From Rhodoferax lacus (GTDB lineage: Bacteria > Pseudomonadota > Gammaproteobacteria > Burkholderiales > Burkholderiaceae_C), in NCBI RefSeq assembly GCF_003415675.1, contig NZ_QFZK01000008.1:111290-175289 (forward strand): a stretch of 64,000 nt of DNA. The letters are read 5' to 3'. Below the pieces are notes generated by a model that was not told the origin of the DNA, did not search any database, and saw nothing but the letters and a program-made list of their open reading frames with translations. How positions within the stretch are numbered: the first letter of the stretch is position 1; every line of letters starts with the position of its first letter. Made by a program: the position numbers and the translations under genes. Positions 26,925 through 35,733 of this stretch are shown in pieces.

Positions 26925-28388
26925 ATGAAGAAAATCAAAGTCAATCAGGGTCAAGGACGCACCAATCGCTGGAAAGGTCATTTGCCTAGTCCTAGTATCA
27001 GGAAGACAGTATGCGCCGCCGTGATGTGCTGTGTCCTGTCTGCGTGCGGAGGTGGTGGCGGAGGCAGTTCAGGCGCTACCGCGGGCACCAACGGAGGCCA
27101 GCAGGGAACCGGCAGCACGCAGACGAGAGCATTTGCGGCGATGCGTTGGGCCACTGGTCCTTCACTGTATGCCAATGGTGCAATTACCACGTACATGCCG
27201 TCGATGGCCAATATCGCTGCTAGCAAGGTGCTGGCCGTGTACGCCCAGTCGGAGACCAGTGGCAACAGGTTGTATGCCACTTTCGGTGACTTGACAGCAG
27301 GAACCTGGACGCAGCCGACCCTCATCAGCGGCTATGCCGGGACGGTTCAGGCGGTGAATGACAATGGCGGCTGGGCGTTGAATCCGTCCGCAACCGTTGT
27401 ATCCGCCAACCCCACAACGGGTGTCGCAACAGTGGCTTGGACCTCCCAGGTAGCGGGAGAATCCACCTACCGGGTCTGGCTCAGTACCTATTCAAACAGC
27501 ACCAATGTCTGGAGTAGTCCCACGCAAATCGGCACTGCCAGCGTCAGTGGGCTCAAGATTACCAATTCGGCAGCTGGTGGAACCCTGATCGGATGGTTAA
27601 GTTCCAGCATCGTCAATGCGGGCACGCAGGCCCTCAATCTCTACACGTTGCCACTATCCGGTGTTTCAGTGTCTGATCGGGTGGAGCTTGCCTCCAGTCC
27701 TTATGCGGCGGTCAAGCTGGGTTTGAGCGATGCCAATGCGGTGGTGGCGATCTGGGCTGGTGCTTCTCAATCCGTGATGTTGGCGCGCAAGACGGGCAGT
27801 ACATGGGCAGCAACGGTCAGTCTGGGTACTGGAGTACCTGCGTCCGAATCGGACCTGGATCTTGTGGTCAATGCCGATGGCTCGGATGCGGTCGCCTGGG
27901 GTGGTGTGGATCCTTCGATTCACACGGTTCTGCATGACTCTGCGGGCGCGCAGGTTGCAAGCCAACATGTTGTTCAGGGTTCTGTTGGCAATGTGCGCCC
28001 GGCATTGGCTTCTTTGTGTCCGGGCAAATACACGATGGTGTTTGCTGCATCCTCAATGAGTGGTGTCGGTGTAGGGTATTACGAGCCCTACAGTGCCAGC
28101 TACACCCCTGGCGTGGGCTGGTCATCGCCCTTGGCGCTGTATCCCACCGGAGTCAGTGGTGCAGGAAACTTGCAACTGCGCGTGGATGGCGCAGGGGACG
28201 CACTGGCCGTCGATCTTGGATACAACATTAACGGGTATTCCTTAGCGAGTGGCGCCAGTGACGGGACGGTGGCGTCCAACATTGTGTACGGCGGTGCGAT
28301 CCCCGCATTTGTCCAAGAAAGGATGACCGGACGCGGCGTGGTTCTGTGGTGCAACGGCAGTCAGTTGCAGTCCGCATTCTTCAAATAA
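26925..28388 (+). CDS. Large lipoprotein of unknown function
   Basis: A 487-residue precursor. The signal peptide is unusual in having about 27 polar residues before the hydrophobic core (VCAAVMCCVLSACGGGG), with lipobox LSAC and the glycine run common after the lipidated Cys in Burkholderiales. The mature part is rich in Gly, Ser, Thr and Val with repeated beta-strand patterns (AVNDNGGWALNPSATVVSAN, DLDLVVNADGSDAVAWGG), suggesting a beta propeller. A strong terminator follows. Its place inside the element is unexplained. Confidence 0.7.
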   Translation: MKKIKVNQGQGRTNRWKGHLPSPSIRKTVCAAVMCCVLSACGGGGGGSSGATAGTNGGQQGTGSTQTRAFAAMRWATGPSLYANGAITTYMPSMANIAASKVLAVYAQSETSGNRLYATFGDLTAGTWTQPTLISGYAGTVQAVNDNGGWALNPSATVVSANPTTGVATVAWTSQVAGESTYRVWLSTYSNSTNVWSSPTQIGTASVSGLKITNSAAGGTLIGWLSSSIVNAGTQALNLYTLPLSGVSVSDRVELASSPYAAVKLGLSDANAVVAIWAGASQSVMLARKTGSTWAATVSLGTGVPASESDLDLVVNADGSDAVAWGGVDPSIHTVLHDSAGAQVASQHVVQGSVGNVRPALASLCPGKYTMVFAASSMSGVGVGYYEPYSASYTPGVGWSSPLALYPTGVSGAGNLQLRVDGAGDALAVDLGYNINGYSLASGASDGTVASNIVYGGAIPAFVQERMTGRGVVLWCNGSQLQSAFFK

Positions 28389-28412
28389 CGCATCAGAAAA
28401 CAGCGTAGAGGC

Positions 28413-28445
28413 AAACACTCCATCTGACTTGGATGGAGTGTTTTT
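28413..28445 (+). terminator. Rho-independent terminator after the lipoprotein gene
   Basis: A 12-bp perfect stem (AAACACTCCATC, 28413-28424, with GATGGAGTGTTT, 28432-28443) around a 7-base loop, running into TTTTT (28441-28445). Confidence 0.92.
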
Positions 28446-28562
28446 CTATCACGCATGGGTTGCAAAAAAATTTCAAAAAGGCCTGCAAATGCGCTTAGCT
28501 GGCGAAACGAATTTGCTATTTTTGGAGTGGGCGATGGGCTCACATACAGGGAGTAAAAAGAA

Positions 28563-29636
28563 ATGCGATCAGACGACATCTTCGATCACCAGGTGCGCAC
28601 GCTGGTGAGTCTAGTGCAACGGCTTGAAGGCACTAAAGGGAACGACGAGGGGCATAAGGAAAGGGTGAGGAACTTTGTCTCCTTCGAGCTGATAGGTCGG
28701 GGATCCGCGGATGTGATTGCCCGCGCATTGGGAGAACTCGATGACCAAGGTGCCGATCGATTGAATGACATGGTCAACCACTGCAGTCAGACGTTCTATC
28801 GCAGGGATGAAGTCTGGAACACCATTGCCATTCCCGTTGCACTGAACTGGAATATTCAGCAGGACAGCGCCTTCCGTTCCAACCGCGGTGATGACGGGTG
28901 TCTCAAAGAGTTGGCGCATGGAATCCGGCAGTGTGCTGGTTCTCAAGCGGTTGTTCTGGACAGGCATTTTTACAGCGCAACGGAGTTGTACAGGGCAGAG
29001 GCCCGCCAGTTGCATGATCACCTGCAGCAACTGGTCATTGGCGCGCCCAGACTGGCTCCCGCGTTGCAGTCTATGTCACTACGAAGCGTCAATGAGTCAA
29101 GCTGGCGCACGACTTTCTTGTTGGGCTCCGAGATCATTGATCGCAAGGACAGGAGCAGGCTCCAGGACCCAGGTGTGCAGGATGCCCTGCAAAGCTATCT
29201 GCACCTGGGCGCCGATGCCTTGACCGGTCGCAACTCAGCCATGTTCAGACGTGGGGCTCGCGGTGAGACCGTGTGCCACGGTCCGCTGTACTTGCGGGAT
29301 GCCATTCGCAGTGGTGCAAAGGCGCTGCGTGGTTACCGGTTGCGCCAGATGCTGCGGGAGATTGCCAAGGAAGAGAAGCGTGTGACGCTGTACTACGCCT
29401 TTGATCCGATGCGGTACGCGTTTGAATTGCTGCTGGCAGGCAAGTGGCTTGCGTTTGGATTGCGCTGGGCCTTGTTCTCGGATGAAGTGAACGATAACTT
29501 TTTGAAGGAAGTTGAGTTGGCAATGGTTGCAGACCCAATGGGCGCTGCCATCAATGTCGTGGAGATGGATCTTGAAGAACTGGAAGCGAAAAGAAAAGTG
29601 ACAACCTTTGATCTCTTCAGGCCGAGAAGACGTTAA
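28563..29636 (+). CDS. Hypothetical protein at the right part of the element
   Basis: A 357-residue soluble protein. The first 100 residues are charged and helical; the middle contains GSQAVVLDRHFYSATELYRA, and the C-terminal third has a hydrophobic pair YAFELLLAGKWLAFGLRWAL that could be a buried helix or a membrane-associated segment. No catalytic motif is recognised. The start is preceded by CAGGGAGTAAAAAGAA. It has its own transcription unit after the terminator at 28413. Confidence 0.6.
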   Translation: MRSDDIFDHQVRTLVSLVQRLEGTKGNDEGHKERVRNFVSFELIGRGSADVIARALGELDDQGADRLNDMVNHCSQTFYRRDEVWNTIAIPVALNWNIQQDSAFRSNRGDDGCLKELAHGIRQCAGSQAVVLDRHFYSATELYRAEARQLHDHLQQLVIGAPRLAPALQSMSLRSVNESSWRTTFLLGSEIIDRKDRSRLQDPGVQDALQSYLHLGADALTGRNSAMFRRGARGETVCHGPLYLRDAIRSGAKALRGYRLRQMLREIAKEEKRVTLYYAFDPMRYAFELLLAGKWLAFGLRWALFSDEVNDNFLKEVELAMVADPMGAAINVVEMDLEELEAKRKVTTFDLFRPRRR

Positions 29637-30087
29637 GCAAAAACGGGCATGTATTACATAGGTCAAAGGGGGCAGGGTAAGGGGGCGACACGATACCAAA
29701 AAGGTTTTCCAGAAAAGTTCCGTCTACCGGGCTGCAGCAATTGGAGAACAAGTGCTTCGTGCCCAATGCAGCCACTCGAGAATGGAAAGTGGTCGTGAGC
29801 AATGCACGCGTTTGCTGCCTTTGAGTAGTTCAAGCTGCTTGCCCGATACTTGACATGGTTCCTAGCGAAAATCGGTCTGTTTATGGATCAGAAGTTCATG
29901 CAGATGGGTACCCACAATGAGCCACGAGCGGTCCCAACGAATCTCGCGACACTTTTCTGATATTTACGGATTGCGGTCAACGGGTTTCGGCAGCGTCCCG
30001 CAGATAGGGGGTAACTCAAGGGATACTGTTACCAGGCATTTTTCCAATTGAGATACCCTTTGTCCGGTGCTCACATTCACCCCCGGA
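29637..30087. other. Non-coding stretch at the presumed right side of the element
   Basis: A 451-base interval with no credible frame. It has G-rich runs near 29670-29690 and no hairpin with a T-tract. I looked for a copy of sequence near 19860-19990 as an attachment site and found only an insignificant 9-base match. Confidence 0.4.
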
Positions 30088-30735
30088 TCACCGTGCCGCC
30101 GCGCTGCGCATTGCAACAATACCAATCACTGCTGATCGGCCTTTATGGCCTTCCCCTTCTGTCAACTCCGTTTCGTATTCCTCAAGGACCTGTATGTCCA
30201 GCGCACCCAAAGCCTCCCGCAGCATTGCTGGGGTGTAGAGATGCGAAAGCACAGAGGGCCCGCCTGTTCCATATTCCAGTTGCTTGGGCGTGTAGCCGAG
30301 AAGCAGGATTGAACCACCGGGCCTGAGGGATAGCACCATGTTCTCAAACAGCCTCGCACGCAGCTCGGGGTCAGCAAATTGCACGAATATGGCGACGACG
30401 CCGTCGTACTGGTTCTGCTGCCACGCAAAGTCATCGCAACTTGCCACCTTGTAATCGACGCTGACCTGGCTCTCTTGTGCCAGGCGCAGTGCCTTGGCCA
30501 CACCTACGTCCGAAATGTCGAACGCTTCGACCTGGTGGCCCTGCTTGGCCAGCCAGACGCTGTTGCGGCCTTCACCATCAGCCACACAAAGGATCTTGGC
30601 TCCCGTTTTCCAGAAGGAGGCCTGGCGCCGTAGCCATTCATTGGGCTCGGTTCCAAAGACATAGCCATCCTTGGAAAAGCGCTGGTTCCAGGTTTGTGCC
30701 GGGTCGGTAAATGGCGTGCTGTTGGTTGAGGTCAT
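30088..30735 (-). CDS. Class I SAM-dependent methyltransferase, TehB-like
   Basis: A 215-residue protein. Motif I is ILCVADGEGRNSVWLAKQGH (near residue 48), followed by the acidic VEAFDISDVGVAKA and the motif-III RPGGSILLLGYTP. The start WNQRFSKDGYVFGTEPNEWL is typical of a group related to TehB and thiol/tellurite methyltransferases. The operator at 30794, 58 bases upstream of its ATG, links it to the sulfide/persulfide locus, so thiol or chalcogen methylation is an attractive guess. Confidence 0.85.
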   Translation of the reverse strand: MTSTNSTPFTDPAQTWNQRFSKDGYVFGTEPNEWLRRQASFWKTGAKILCVADGEGRNSVWLAKQGHQVEAFDISDVGVAKALRLAQESQVSVDYKVASCDDFAWQQNQYDGVVAIFVQFADPELRARLFENMVLSLRPGGSILLLGYTPKQLEYGTGGPSVLSHLYTPAMLREALGALDIQVLEEYETELTEGEGHKGRSAVIGIVAMRSAAAR

Positions 30736-30793
30736 GTTGGCAATGGCTGGCTTGAAGTGGGCATTGGCGGGTTACTGGTTGAAGGAGATCAAG

Positions 30794-30811
30794 CATACTC
30801 CAATGGGTATG
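30794..30811 (-). promoter_or_regulatory. CATAC-N8-GTATG operator upstream of the methyltransferase
   Basis: CATACTCCAATGGGTATG is a perfect CATAC inverted repeat with an 8-base spacer, in the same CATACT-N5-GGGTATG form as the copies at 17439 and 46623. It lies in the 137-base gap between the methyltransferase and the ClC gene. Confidence 0.7.
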
Positions 30812-30872
30812 CCGTCGCACAGGTCACGGCATCTGCGTGCCATCGTCAGGCATGCCAAGCGGACGCTATCTG

Positions 30873-32603
30873 TCAAATACTCAACTGGGCATAGGTCTGC
30901 AACAAGGCGCTCTTTTTCGCCACGCCCAAGAGGCGCGGAAGCGCAGCGGATTGCACCACTGGCAGTCGCTCACCCTGGTGTGCCAGAAAGCGCTGGAATG
31001 CTGCCTCCAGCCCCATGTCGCTGGTCAGTGGCTGGATTTCCTGGCTGAGTAGATCTGCCGCTCTGTGGCTTTGACGATGCTCAGCAATGGCCTGTGTGAG
31101 GGCCCTGAGGGGCACCACACCTTGGTACAGGCCAGCACCATTGACCACATACAGATACTTCACCGGATGCGCTGCAAACAAGCGGCCCATGCTGGCCGCA
31201 TCGGCATCCAACGGGACTACGGTGAGTGCGGGTTCAACAAGGTCCTGTACCAACTGCTTTCGCAAGCGCTGCCGTTCCGCACTTTGCGCCATGCGGCGCA
31301 CGGTAATGTCATACATGGAACCTGCGTTCGCGGCCCTGGCCACAAAATAGGCCATCACACAGCCCACCATGAGCGGCAGCATCACCTGGTAGCTCAGCGT
31401 CATTTCGAACAGCATCAGAATGGCCATCAGCGGTGCCTGGGTGGAGCCCGCCAGGAATGCGCCCATACCCACAATCCCGTAAGCAAAAGGTGCGGCGGTC
31501 AGTTCGGGCCAGAGCGCCTGCACGCCCAGGCCATAGATTTCTCCCAGCATGCAGCCAAAGAACAAGGCCGGAGTGAAGACACCGCCTACAGCACCTGAGC
31601 CAACTGTGGCGAAGGTCGCCAGCATCTTGCTGATCAGGAGCAACAGCAAAAGGGACCAGGCCAGATGCGAATGCAGCGTGTCATTCACCACGCTGTAGCC
31701 GTTGCCCCATACCTCGGGCCAGTAAAAAGAAATGCATCCCACCATCAAGCCACCCAACCCGAGCTGCAATGGCAGTGGCAAGCCCAGGGCGGCGAAGCGC
31801 TCACGGCTTCGCTCCAGCCCGCGCAAAAACAGGGCCGGTGCAAGTCCCGAGAGAATGCCCAGTCCGGCGAACAACAACACCTCCAGCCCCTGTATCGCCG
31901 GGAAGTTGGGCATGGCATAGGGTGGCTGATAGCCGGGGATATGGCGCATGGTGATATTGGCCACCACGGCGGCCACGATGATGGGGCCCAGGCTATCCAG
32001 TGCAATCGATCCCAGCACGATTTCGGCCACAAAAAATGCGCTTGCAAAGGGCGCGTTGTAGGCCGCAGTGATACCTGCCGCAGCCCCGCACGCCACCAGC
32101 AGGCGCAGGCGCTCTACAGGCATGCGCAGCCATTGCCCCAAGGCGGAGGCACACATGGCCGCCAGTTGCACCATGGAGCCCTCGCGCCCGATGGAGCCGC
32201 CGCTGACAATGCTGAGCATGGATGAGAGGCTGCGCACCAGGGTCTGTGGCACGGGTATGCGGCCGTCCCCCATGGTGCTTGCGTCCATGTAGTCTGCCTT
32301 GGTGGTACCTGAATTGAATCTACGCAGGGACTGCAGCAGCCCTCCCGCCAACAGGCCACCCAGGGCAGGCACAACCACCCGCAGTCCGGGACTCAAACTG
32401 CGCGACAGGGCCACCAGGCTGCCGCCTTGCCCGAGAAGCCAGGCGTCGCCCCAATACAACGACAGTCGAAAGAGCTCGGTTGCGCCGGCCCCTATAAATC
32501 CGGCCAGAACCGACCACAGCATCATCGGTAGCCAGCCCCACCAGTACGGGTAATCACGCCAGGCACGCAGGCAGGTCGACACGTATTGGTAAAGACTATG
32601 CAT
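30873..32603 (-). CDS. ClC-type chloride channel/transporter with CBS domains
   Basis: A 576-residue inner-membrane protein. Selectivity-filter elements are present: GGSIGREGSMV (the G-K/R-E-G-P-type motif, with Ser in place of Pro), GGVFTPALFFG and an early GSG-like stretch. About eleven membrane segments are followed by a cytoplasmic pair of CBS-like domains from residue 440 (VVPLDADAASMGRLFAAHPV and QPLTSDMGLEAAFQRFLAHQ). The Glu in GREG is the usual gating glutamate, so proton-coupled exchange is possible. Confidence 0.9.
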   Translation of the reverse strand: MHSLYQYVSTCLRAWRDYPYWWGWLPMMLWSVLAGFIGAGATELFRLSLYWGDAWLLGQGGSLVALSRSLSPGLRVVVPALGGLLAGGLLQSLRRFNSGTTKADYMDASTMGDGRIPVPQTLVRSLSSMLSIVSGGSIGREGSMVQLAAMCASALGQWLRMPVERLRLLVACGAAAGITAAYNAPFASAFFVAEIVLGSIALDSLGPIIVAAVVANITMRHIPGYQPPYAMPNFPAIQGLEVLLFAGLGILSGLAPALFLRGLERSRERFAALGLPLPLQLGLGGLMVGCISFYWPEVWGNGYSVVNDTLHSHLAWSLLLLLLISKMLATFATVGSGAVGGVFTPALFFGCMLGEIYGLGVQALWPELTAAPFAYGIVGMGAFLAGSTQAPLMAILMLFEMTLSYQVMLPLMVGCVMAYFVARAANAGSMYDITVRRMAQSAERQRLRKQLVQDLVEPALTVVPLDADAASMGRLFAAHPVKYLYVVNGAGLYQGVVPLRALTQAIAEHRQSHRAADLLSQEIQPLTSDMGLEAAFQRFLAHQGERLPVVQSAALPRLLGVAKKSALLQTYAQLSI

Positions 32604-32710
32604 ACAAAGCCATTGTGAAGGGGTTCATTCGAGTGGACGGGTGCCGGGCCAGGCTTTACTTTGCGATCCATCATTCGCCGACCATGGCGCCTGAAGCGCA
32701 ACCCCTTCTG

Positions 32711-32727
32711 ATTAAGTTTGACTTAAC
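32711..32727 (+). promoter_or_regulatory. PmrA-box-like site before the cytochrome gene
   Basis: ATTAAG-TTTGA-CTTAAC fits the YTTAAG-N5-YTTAAG layout of PmrA boxes with two mismatches. It lies 40 bases before the ATG at 32767. Related sites occur at 34731 and 39718. Confidence 0.6.
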
Positions 32728-32766
32728 TCTGCGGGCCGTAGACTGAATTCTTTTTCCGGAGGAACA

Positions 32767-33168
32767 ATGAAGGCTTGTATCGGATTTCTTTTTGCAGGTG
32801 TTTTGATTTCGCTTGGTACGCAGGTGCACGCGCAGAGCTCTACGCCGGAGAAGCAGATTGATACGTTGATGCGCCTTTCAGGTGTGCGGCCCAAAGCGGT
32901 TCAGGGACAGGAATTTTTTACGAGCAAACATGGGCGTGAATAGTCATGCTCCAGTTGCCACACGGCAGACCCGACTGTGTTGGGCAAACATGTCAAGACC
33001 GGCAAGGTCATTCAGCCCATGGCTCCAGCAGCAAATCCTGAGCGTTTTACGGACGCTGCAAAAACAGAGAAGTGGTTCCGCAGGAATTGTGGTGACGTTG
33101 TTGGCCGGGAGTGCACACCGGAGGAAAAGGCGGATGTACTGACGTGGCTGGTCAGTCTCAAAAAGTAG
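32767..33168 (+). pseudogene. DUF1924-type c cytochrome broken by TAG before the heme motif
   Basis: The frame starts with a signal peptide (MKACIGFLFAGVLISLGTQV, cleavage near HAQ). At codon 59 a TAG (32941-32943) interrupts the family-like segment FFTSKHGRE-stop-SCSSCHTADPT. The same phase then runs to the stop at 33168 with the heme-binding CSSCH and the C-terminal KTEKWFRRNCGDVVGRECTP typical of SHP-like cytochromes. Trp is expected at the stop (TGG to TAG). As read, no heme can be attached. Confidence 0.82.
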
Positions 33169-33204
33169 AGATCCTTGTTTGTGCAGCAAGCGTCACATCG
33201 ACCG

Positions 33205-33987
33205 CTAATGGACTTTGCGCAATGAAGGTAGCAGGGCCAGCAGCAGCCCCACACCAATAAACGGCAGACTCAGCACCTGCCCCATCGATATCCACCAGGC
33301 ACCTTCAAAAGCGGCCTGCGGGACTTTATACCGCTCCAGAAGCAGCCTTGCACTGAATACACCAACAAAAAATACGCCGGTGAGCAGCCCTGGTTGATTG
33401 CGCGCTGGGGTTCGGAAATACAGACTGGCCAAAAGCAGCCCCAAGACAAAATAGCATGCCGCTTCATACAGCTGCACAGGATGCCTCGGTACGGCATCTA
33501 TCGCGTCGAAAACAACCGCAAACGGACCATCCGTTGGCAGGCCCAGTATTTCAGAATTTACAAAGTTTGCCAGCCTCACAAGGCCTCCACCAAAAGCGGC
33601 AGGAATGCTGATACGGTCCAGCAAGTACATCAGTGTTCCTCGCGGGCTTGCCCGATTGGCCCACATGAGCGCAAGAACCAGCCCAATTACCCCGCCGTGG
33701 CTGGCAAGTCCGCCCTCCCATACAGCAAAGATTTTCCAGGGGTAGGTCAGGTAGTACTGCGGGTCATAAAAAGCGCAATGCACGATTCGTGCACCCAGTA
33801 CGGTGCCACCCAAGGCATAGAGGAACAATCGGTCTGTCTCGATGTCATGCCGCCGTTCTCGAACGAGCAGTTTGCCTATGAACCACTCACCGAAGCCAAA
33901 TATGACCGCGAATGCAATGCCGTACCAGTGAACCGCAATCGGTCCTATTGAAAAGGCAATAGGATCAAGGTGGTTGTGAAACGGCAT
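33205..33987 (-). CDS. lgt: Phosphatidylglycerol:prolipoprotein diacylglyceryl transferase
   Basis: Lgt transfers diacylglycerol to the lipobox Cys of prolipoproteins at the inner membrane. The 260-residue protein has seven hydrophobic segments, the Lgt signature GGGLVRLANFVNSEILG, the conserved HGG in GGLASHGGVIG and RHPVQLYEA. It is convergent with the cytochrome gene (36 bases apart). The sequence is complete, so it should be functional; whether another lgt exists elsewhere is unknown. Confidence 0.93.
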   Translation of the reverse strand: MPFHNHLDPIAFSIGPIAVHWYGIAFAVIFGFGEWFIGKLLVRERRHDIETDRLFLYALGGTVLGARIVHCAFYDPQYYLTYPWKIFAVWEGGLASHGGVIGLVLALMWANRASPRGTLMYLLDRISIPAAFGGGLVRLANFVNSEILGLPTDGPFAVVFDAIDAVPRHPVQLYEAACYFVLGLLLASLYFRTPARNQPGLLTGVFFVGVFSARLLLERYKVPQAAFEGAWWISMGQVLSLPFIGVGLLLALLPSLRKVH

Positions 33988-34046
33988 GTGCAGGTCAGTC
34001 GCCGTTCAAGAACTCAGCACGACGGTCATGCAACCATCGGGTCTGG

Positions 34047-34607
34047 CTATTTGTTGGGATAGTCCAGGTCAACGCGACGGTTCTGGGCACGGGACTGTTC
34101 ATCGTGACCCAAGGCCTTGGGCTTTTCCTTGCCGAAACTCACGGCTTCCATTTGCGTGTCTTTCACACCAAACACCTTGAGAACCTTGACCACCGCGTCG
34201 GCCCGCTTCTGCCCTAGTGCAAGGTTGTATTCGGCACCGCCCTGTTCATCGGCATTGCCCTCCACCCTGATCTTTACAGCCGAATGGGCAGCCAGGTACT
34301 TGCCATGCATTTCAAGAACGCGCTGGCCTTCGGGCTTGACCATGTACTGGTCAAAGTCAAAGAACACGCTTTTGTCATTGCTCAGTGGGTTGGCAGGGTC
34401 CAGATACGCTGCAAGCTCCGCCTTGCTCACTGGCGCAGGTGTGGCAACCTGAGGGGCTGCGCTGGGAGCCGCAGCGGGCTGTGCCTTGGGTGCGGATGCC
34501 GGTGCTGTCGCCACCGGAGGCGGTGCGACCGGCGTGCTGCTGCAAGCACCCAACAGAATGGCACTTGCCATCGAACCCACAAGTGCAAGGCGATTGATGT
34601 TTCTCAT
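34047..34607 (-). CDS. Peptidoglycan-associated OmpA-family lipoprotein (Pal-like)
   Basis: A 186-residue lipoprotein precursor with lipobox LLGACSS at residues 18-24, a Pro/Ala-rich linker and a C-terminal OmpA domain. The peptidoglycan-binding helix is visible as VEGNADEQGGAEYNLALGQK and RAQNRRVDLDY. It links the outer membrane to peptidoglycan. The tol genes usually next to pal are absent, so it may be a paralogue. It is divergent from pbpG across a 241-base region with a PmrA-type box. Confidence 0.88.
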   Translation of the reverse strand: MRNINRLALVGSMASAILLGACSSTPVAPPPVATAPASAPKAQPAAAPSAAPQVATPAPVSKAELAAYLDPANPLSNDKSVFFDFDQYMVKPEGQRVLEMHGKYLAAHSAVKIRVEGNADEQGGAEYNLALGQKRADAVVKVLKVFGVKDTQMEAVSFGKEKPKALGHDEQSRAQNRRVDLDYPNK

Positions 34608-34730
34608 ACGAACTCCAATTGTTAATGTTGCCTACCCGGCCCAATGCGGGCATAGCGGTCTGGATGGCATGGCGGCAATTCTGCCGACTATTCGTACCCG
34701 TTCTTTGATTTGGCACCCATGGAGCGGCCG

Positions 34731-34747
34731 TTTAAGTCTCACTTAAG
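34731..34747 (+). promoter_or_regulatory. PmrA-box-like site before the envelope/two-component operon
   Basis: TTTAAG-TCTCA-CTTAAG matches YTTAAG-N5-YTTAAG exactly. It lies 101 bases before the ATG at 34849 and 123 bases from the divergent Pal-like gene, so it could serve either direction. The downstream operon contains an OmpR-type response regulator, which suggests autoregulation. Confidence 0.7.
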
Positions 34748-34848
34748 TCTGGCCGACGCATCATTGGGACCAAGGCCGTGCGTACAGCGTCACGGCCTTG
34801 GCGCTCTGTCTGTGCGAGGGCTGCCCCCATTCAGCTAATGCCCTTACG

Positions 34849-35661
34849 ATGAATTCAAAGCCAATCAAAGCCCTGTGCATTTTCTTGCTGTTGGGCCTTG
34901 GCGTTTGCCAAGCTGCCAGCCTGCAATCCGAGCACGTCTTCGTGGTCAGCGATGACACGGGTCAGATCCTGCTATCCAAGGGCGCCAACACTGTCGCCCC
35001 GATTGCCTCGCTCACCAAGTTGATGACTGCCATGGTGGTCTTGGACAGCAAGCCGGATATGAACGAGACCATCTCCATTCAGGCTTCGGACGTGGATATG
35101 CTCAAACACAGCAAGTCGCATGTTCCCATTGGGACCACCTTGAAGCGCAGGGAAATATTCGAGTTGGCATTGATGTCTTCTGACAACCGTGCCGCAGCTT
35201 CGCTGGCCCGGACTTACCCCGGCAGCAATGCGGCTTTCCTGCAGGCCGTGCAAGCCAAGATCCGGTCACTGGGTCTACACAACACCACCATCAAGGAGCC
35301 CACCGGACTTTCGCCGGAAAACACCTCGACGGCGTCAGATTTGGCGAAAATGGCGCAGGCAGCGGCACACTATCCGCAGATCGTGAATATCACCACCGAC
35401 AAATCCGAGGCCATACACATGAACGGACGTCTGTATACGGTCCACAATACCAACCGCTTGGTTGGTGCAAAGGGTTGGGATGTTTTGCTGTCCAAGACGG
35501 GCTTCACCAATGAGGCCGGCCATTGCCTCATCATGCGGATTCAACAATCCGGTGCCCACACTACCCTAGTATTGCTGAACGCGGGAGCGAATGCCATTCG
35601 GCTGCAGGACGCCGTTCAGATTCGTCAATACCTGAGCAAACTGCATCCCGTCTCGCTCTGA
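34849..35661 (+). CDS. pbpG: D-alanyl-D-alanine endopeptidase, PBP7 type
   Basis: A periplasmic penicillin-binding protein of the LD/DD-peptidase S11 type that cleaves peptidoglycan cross-links. The 270-residue precursor has a signal peptide (ALCIFLLLGLGVCQA), the catalytic S-x2-K motif SLTK, the S-x-N motif SDN and the KTG motif in LLSKTGFTNEAGHC. The start at 34849 (MNSKPIKALC) was preferred because the longer frame would put polar residues before the signal peptide. It is first in a probable operon with the two-component system. Confidence 0.87.
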   Translation: MNSKPIKALCIFLLLGLGVCQAASLQSEHVFVVSDDTGQILLSKGANTVAPIASLTKLMTAMVVLDSKPDMNETISIQASDVDMLKHSKSHVPIGTTLKRREIFELALMSSDNRAAASLARTYPGSNAAFLQAVQAKIRSLGLHNTTIKEPTGLSPENTSTASDLAKMAQAAAHYPQIVNITTDKSEAIHMNGRLYTVHNTNRLVGAKGWDVLLSKTGFTNEAGHCLIMRIQQSGAHTTLVLLNAGANAIRLQDAVQIRQYLSKLHPVSL

Positions 35662-35733
35662 GCACACCCGCTTCCAAGCTGCCGGTGCCGAACGCGCCAA
35701 TTGTCCATTTCACGTCTTCTCCTGGAGAATCCC

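Noticed and set aside
19856..29948. AATCTCGCG near 19857 and 29940 as attachment repeats of the element
   Set aside because: Nine bases are too short to be meaningful over 10 kb, and flanking bases do not match.
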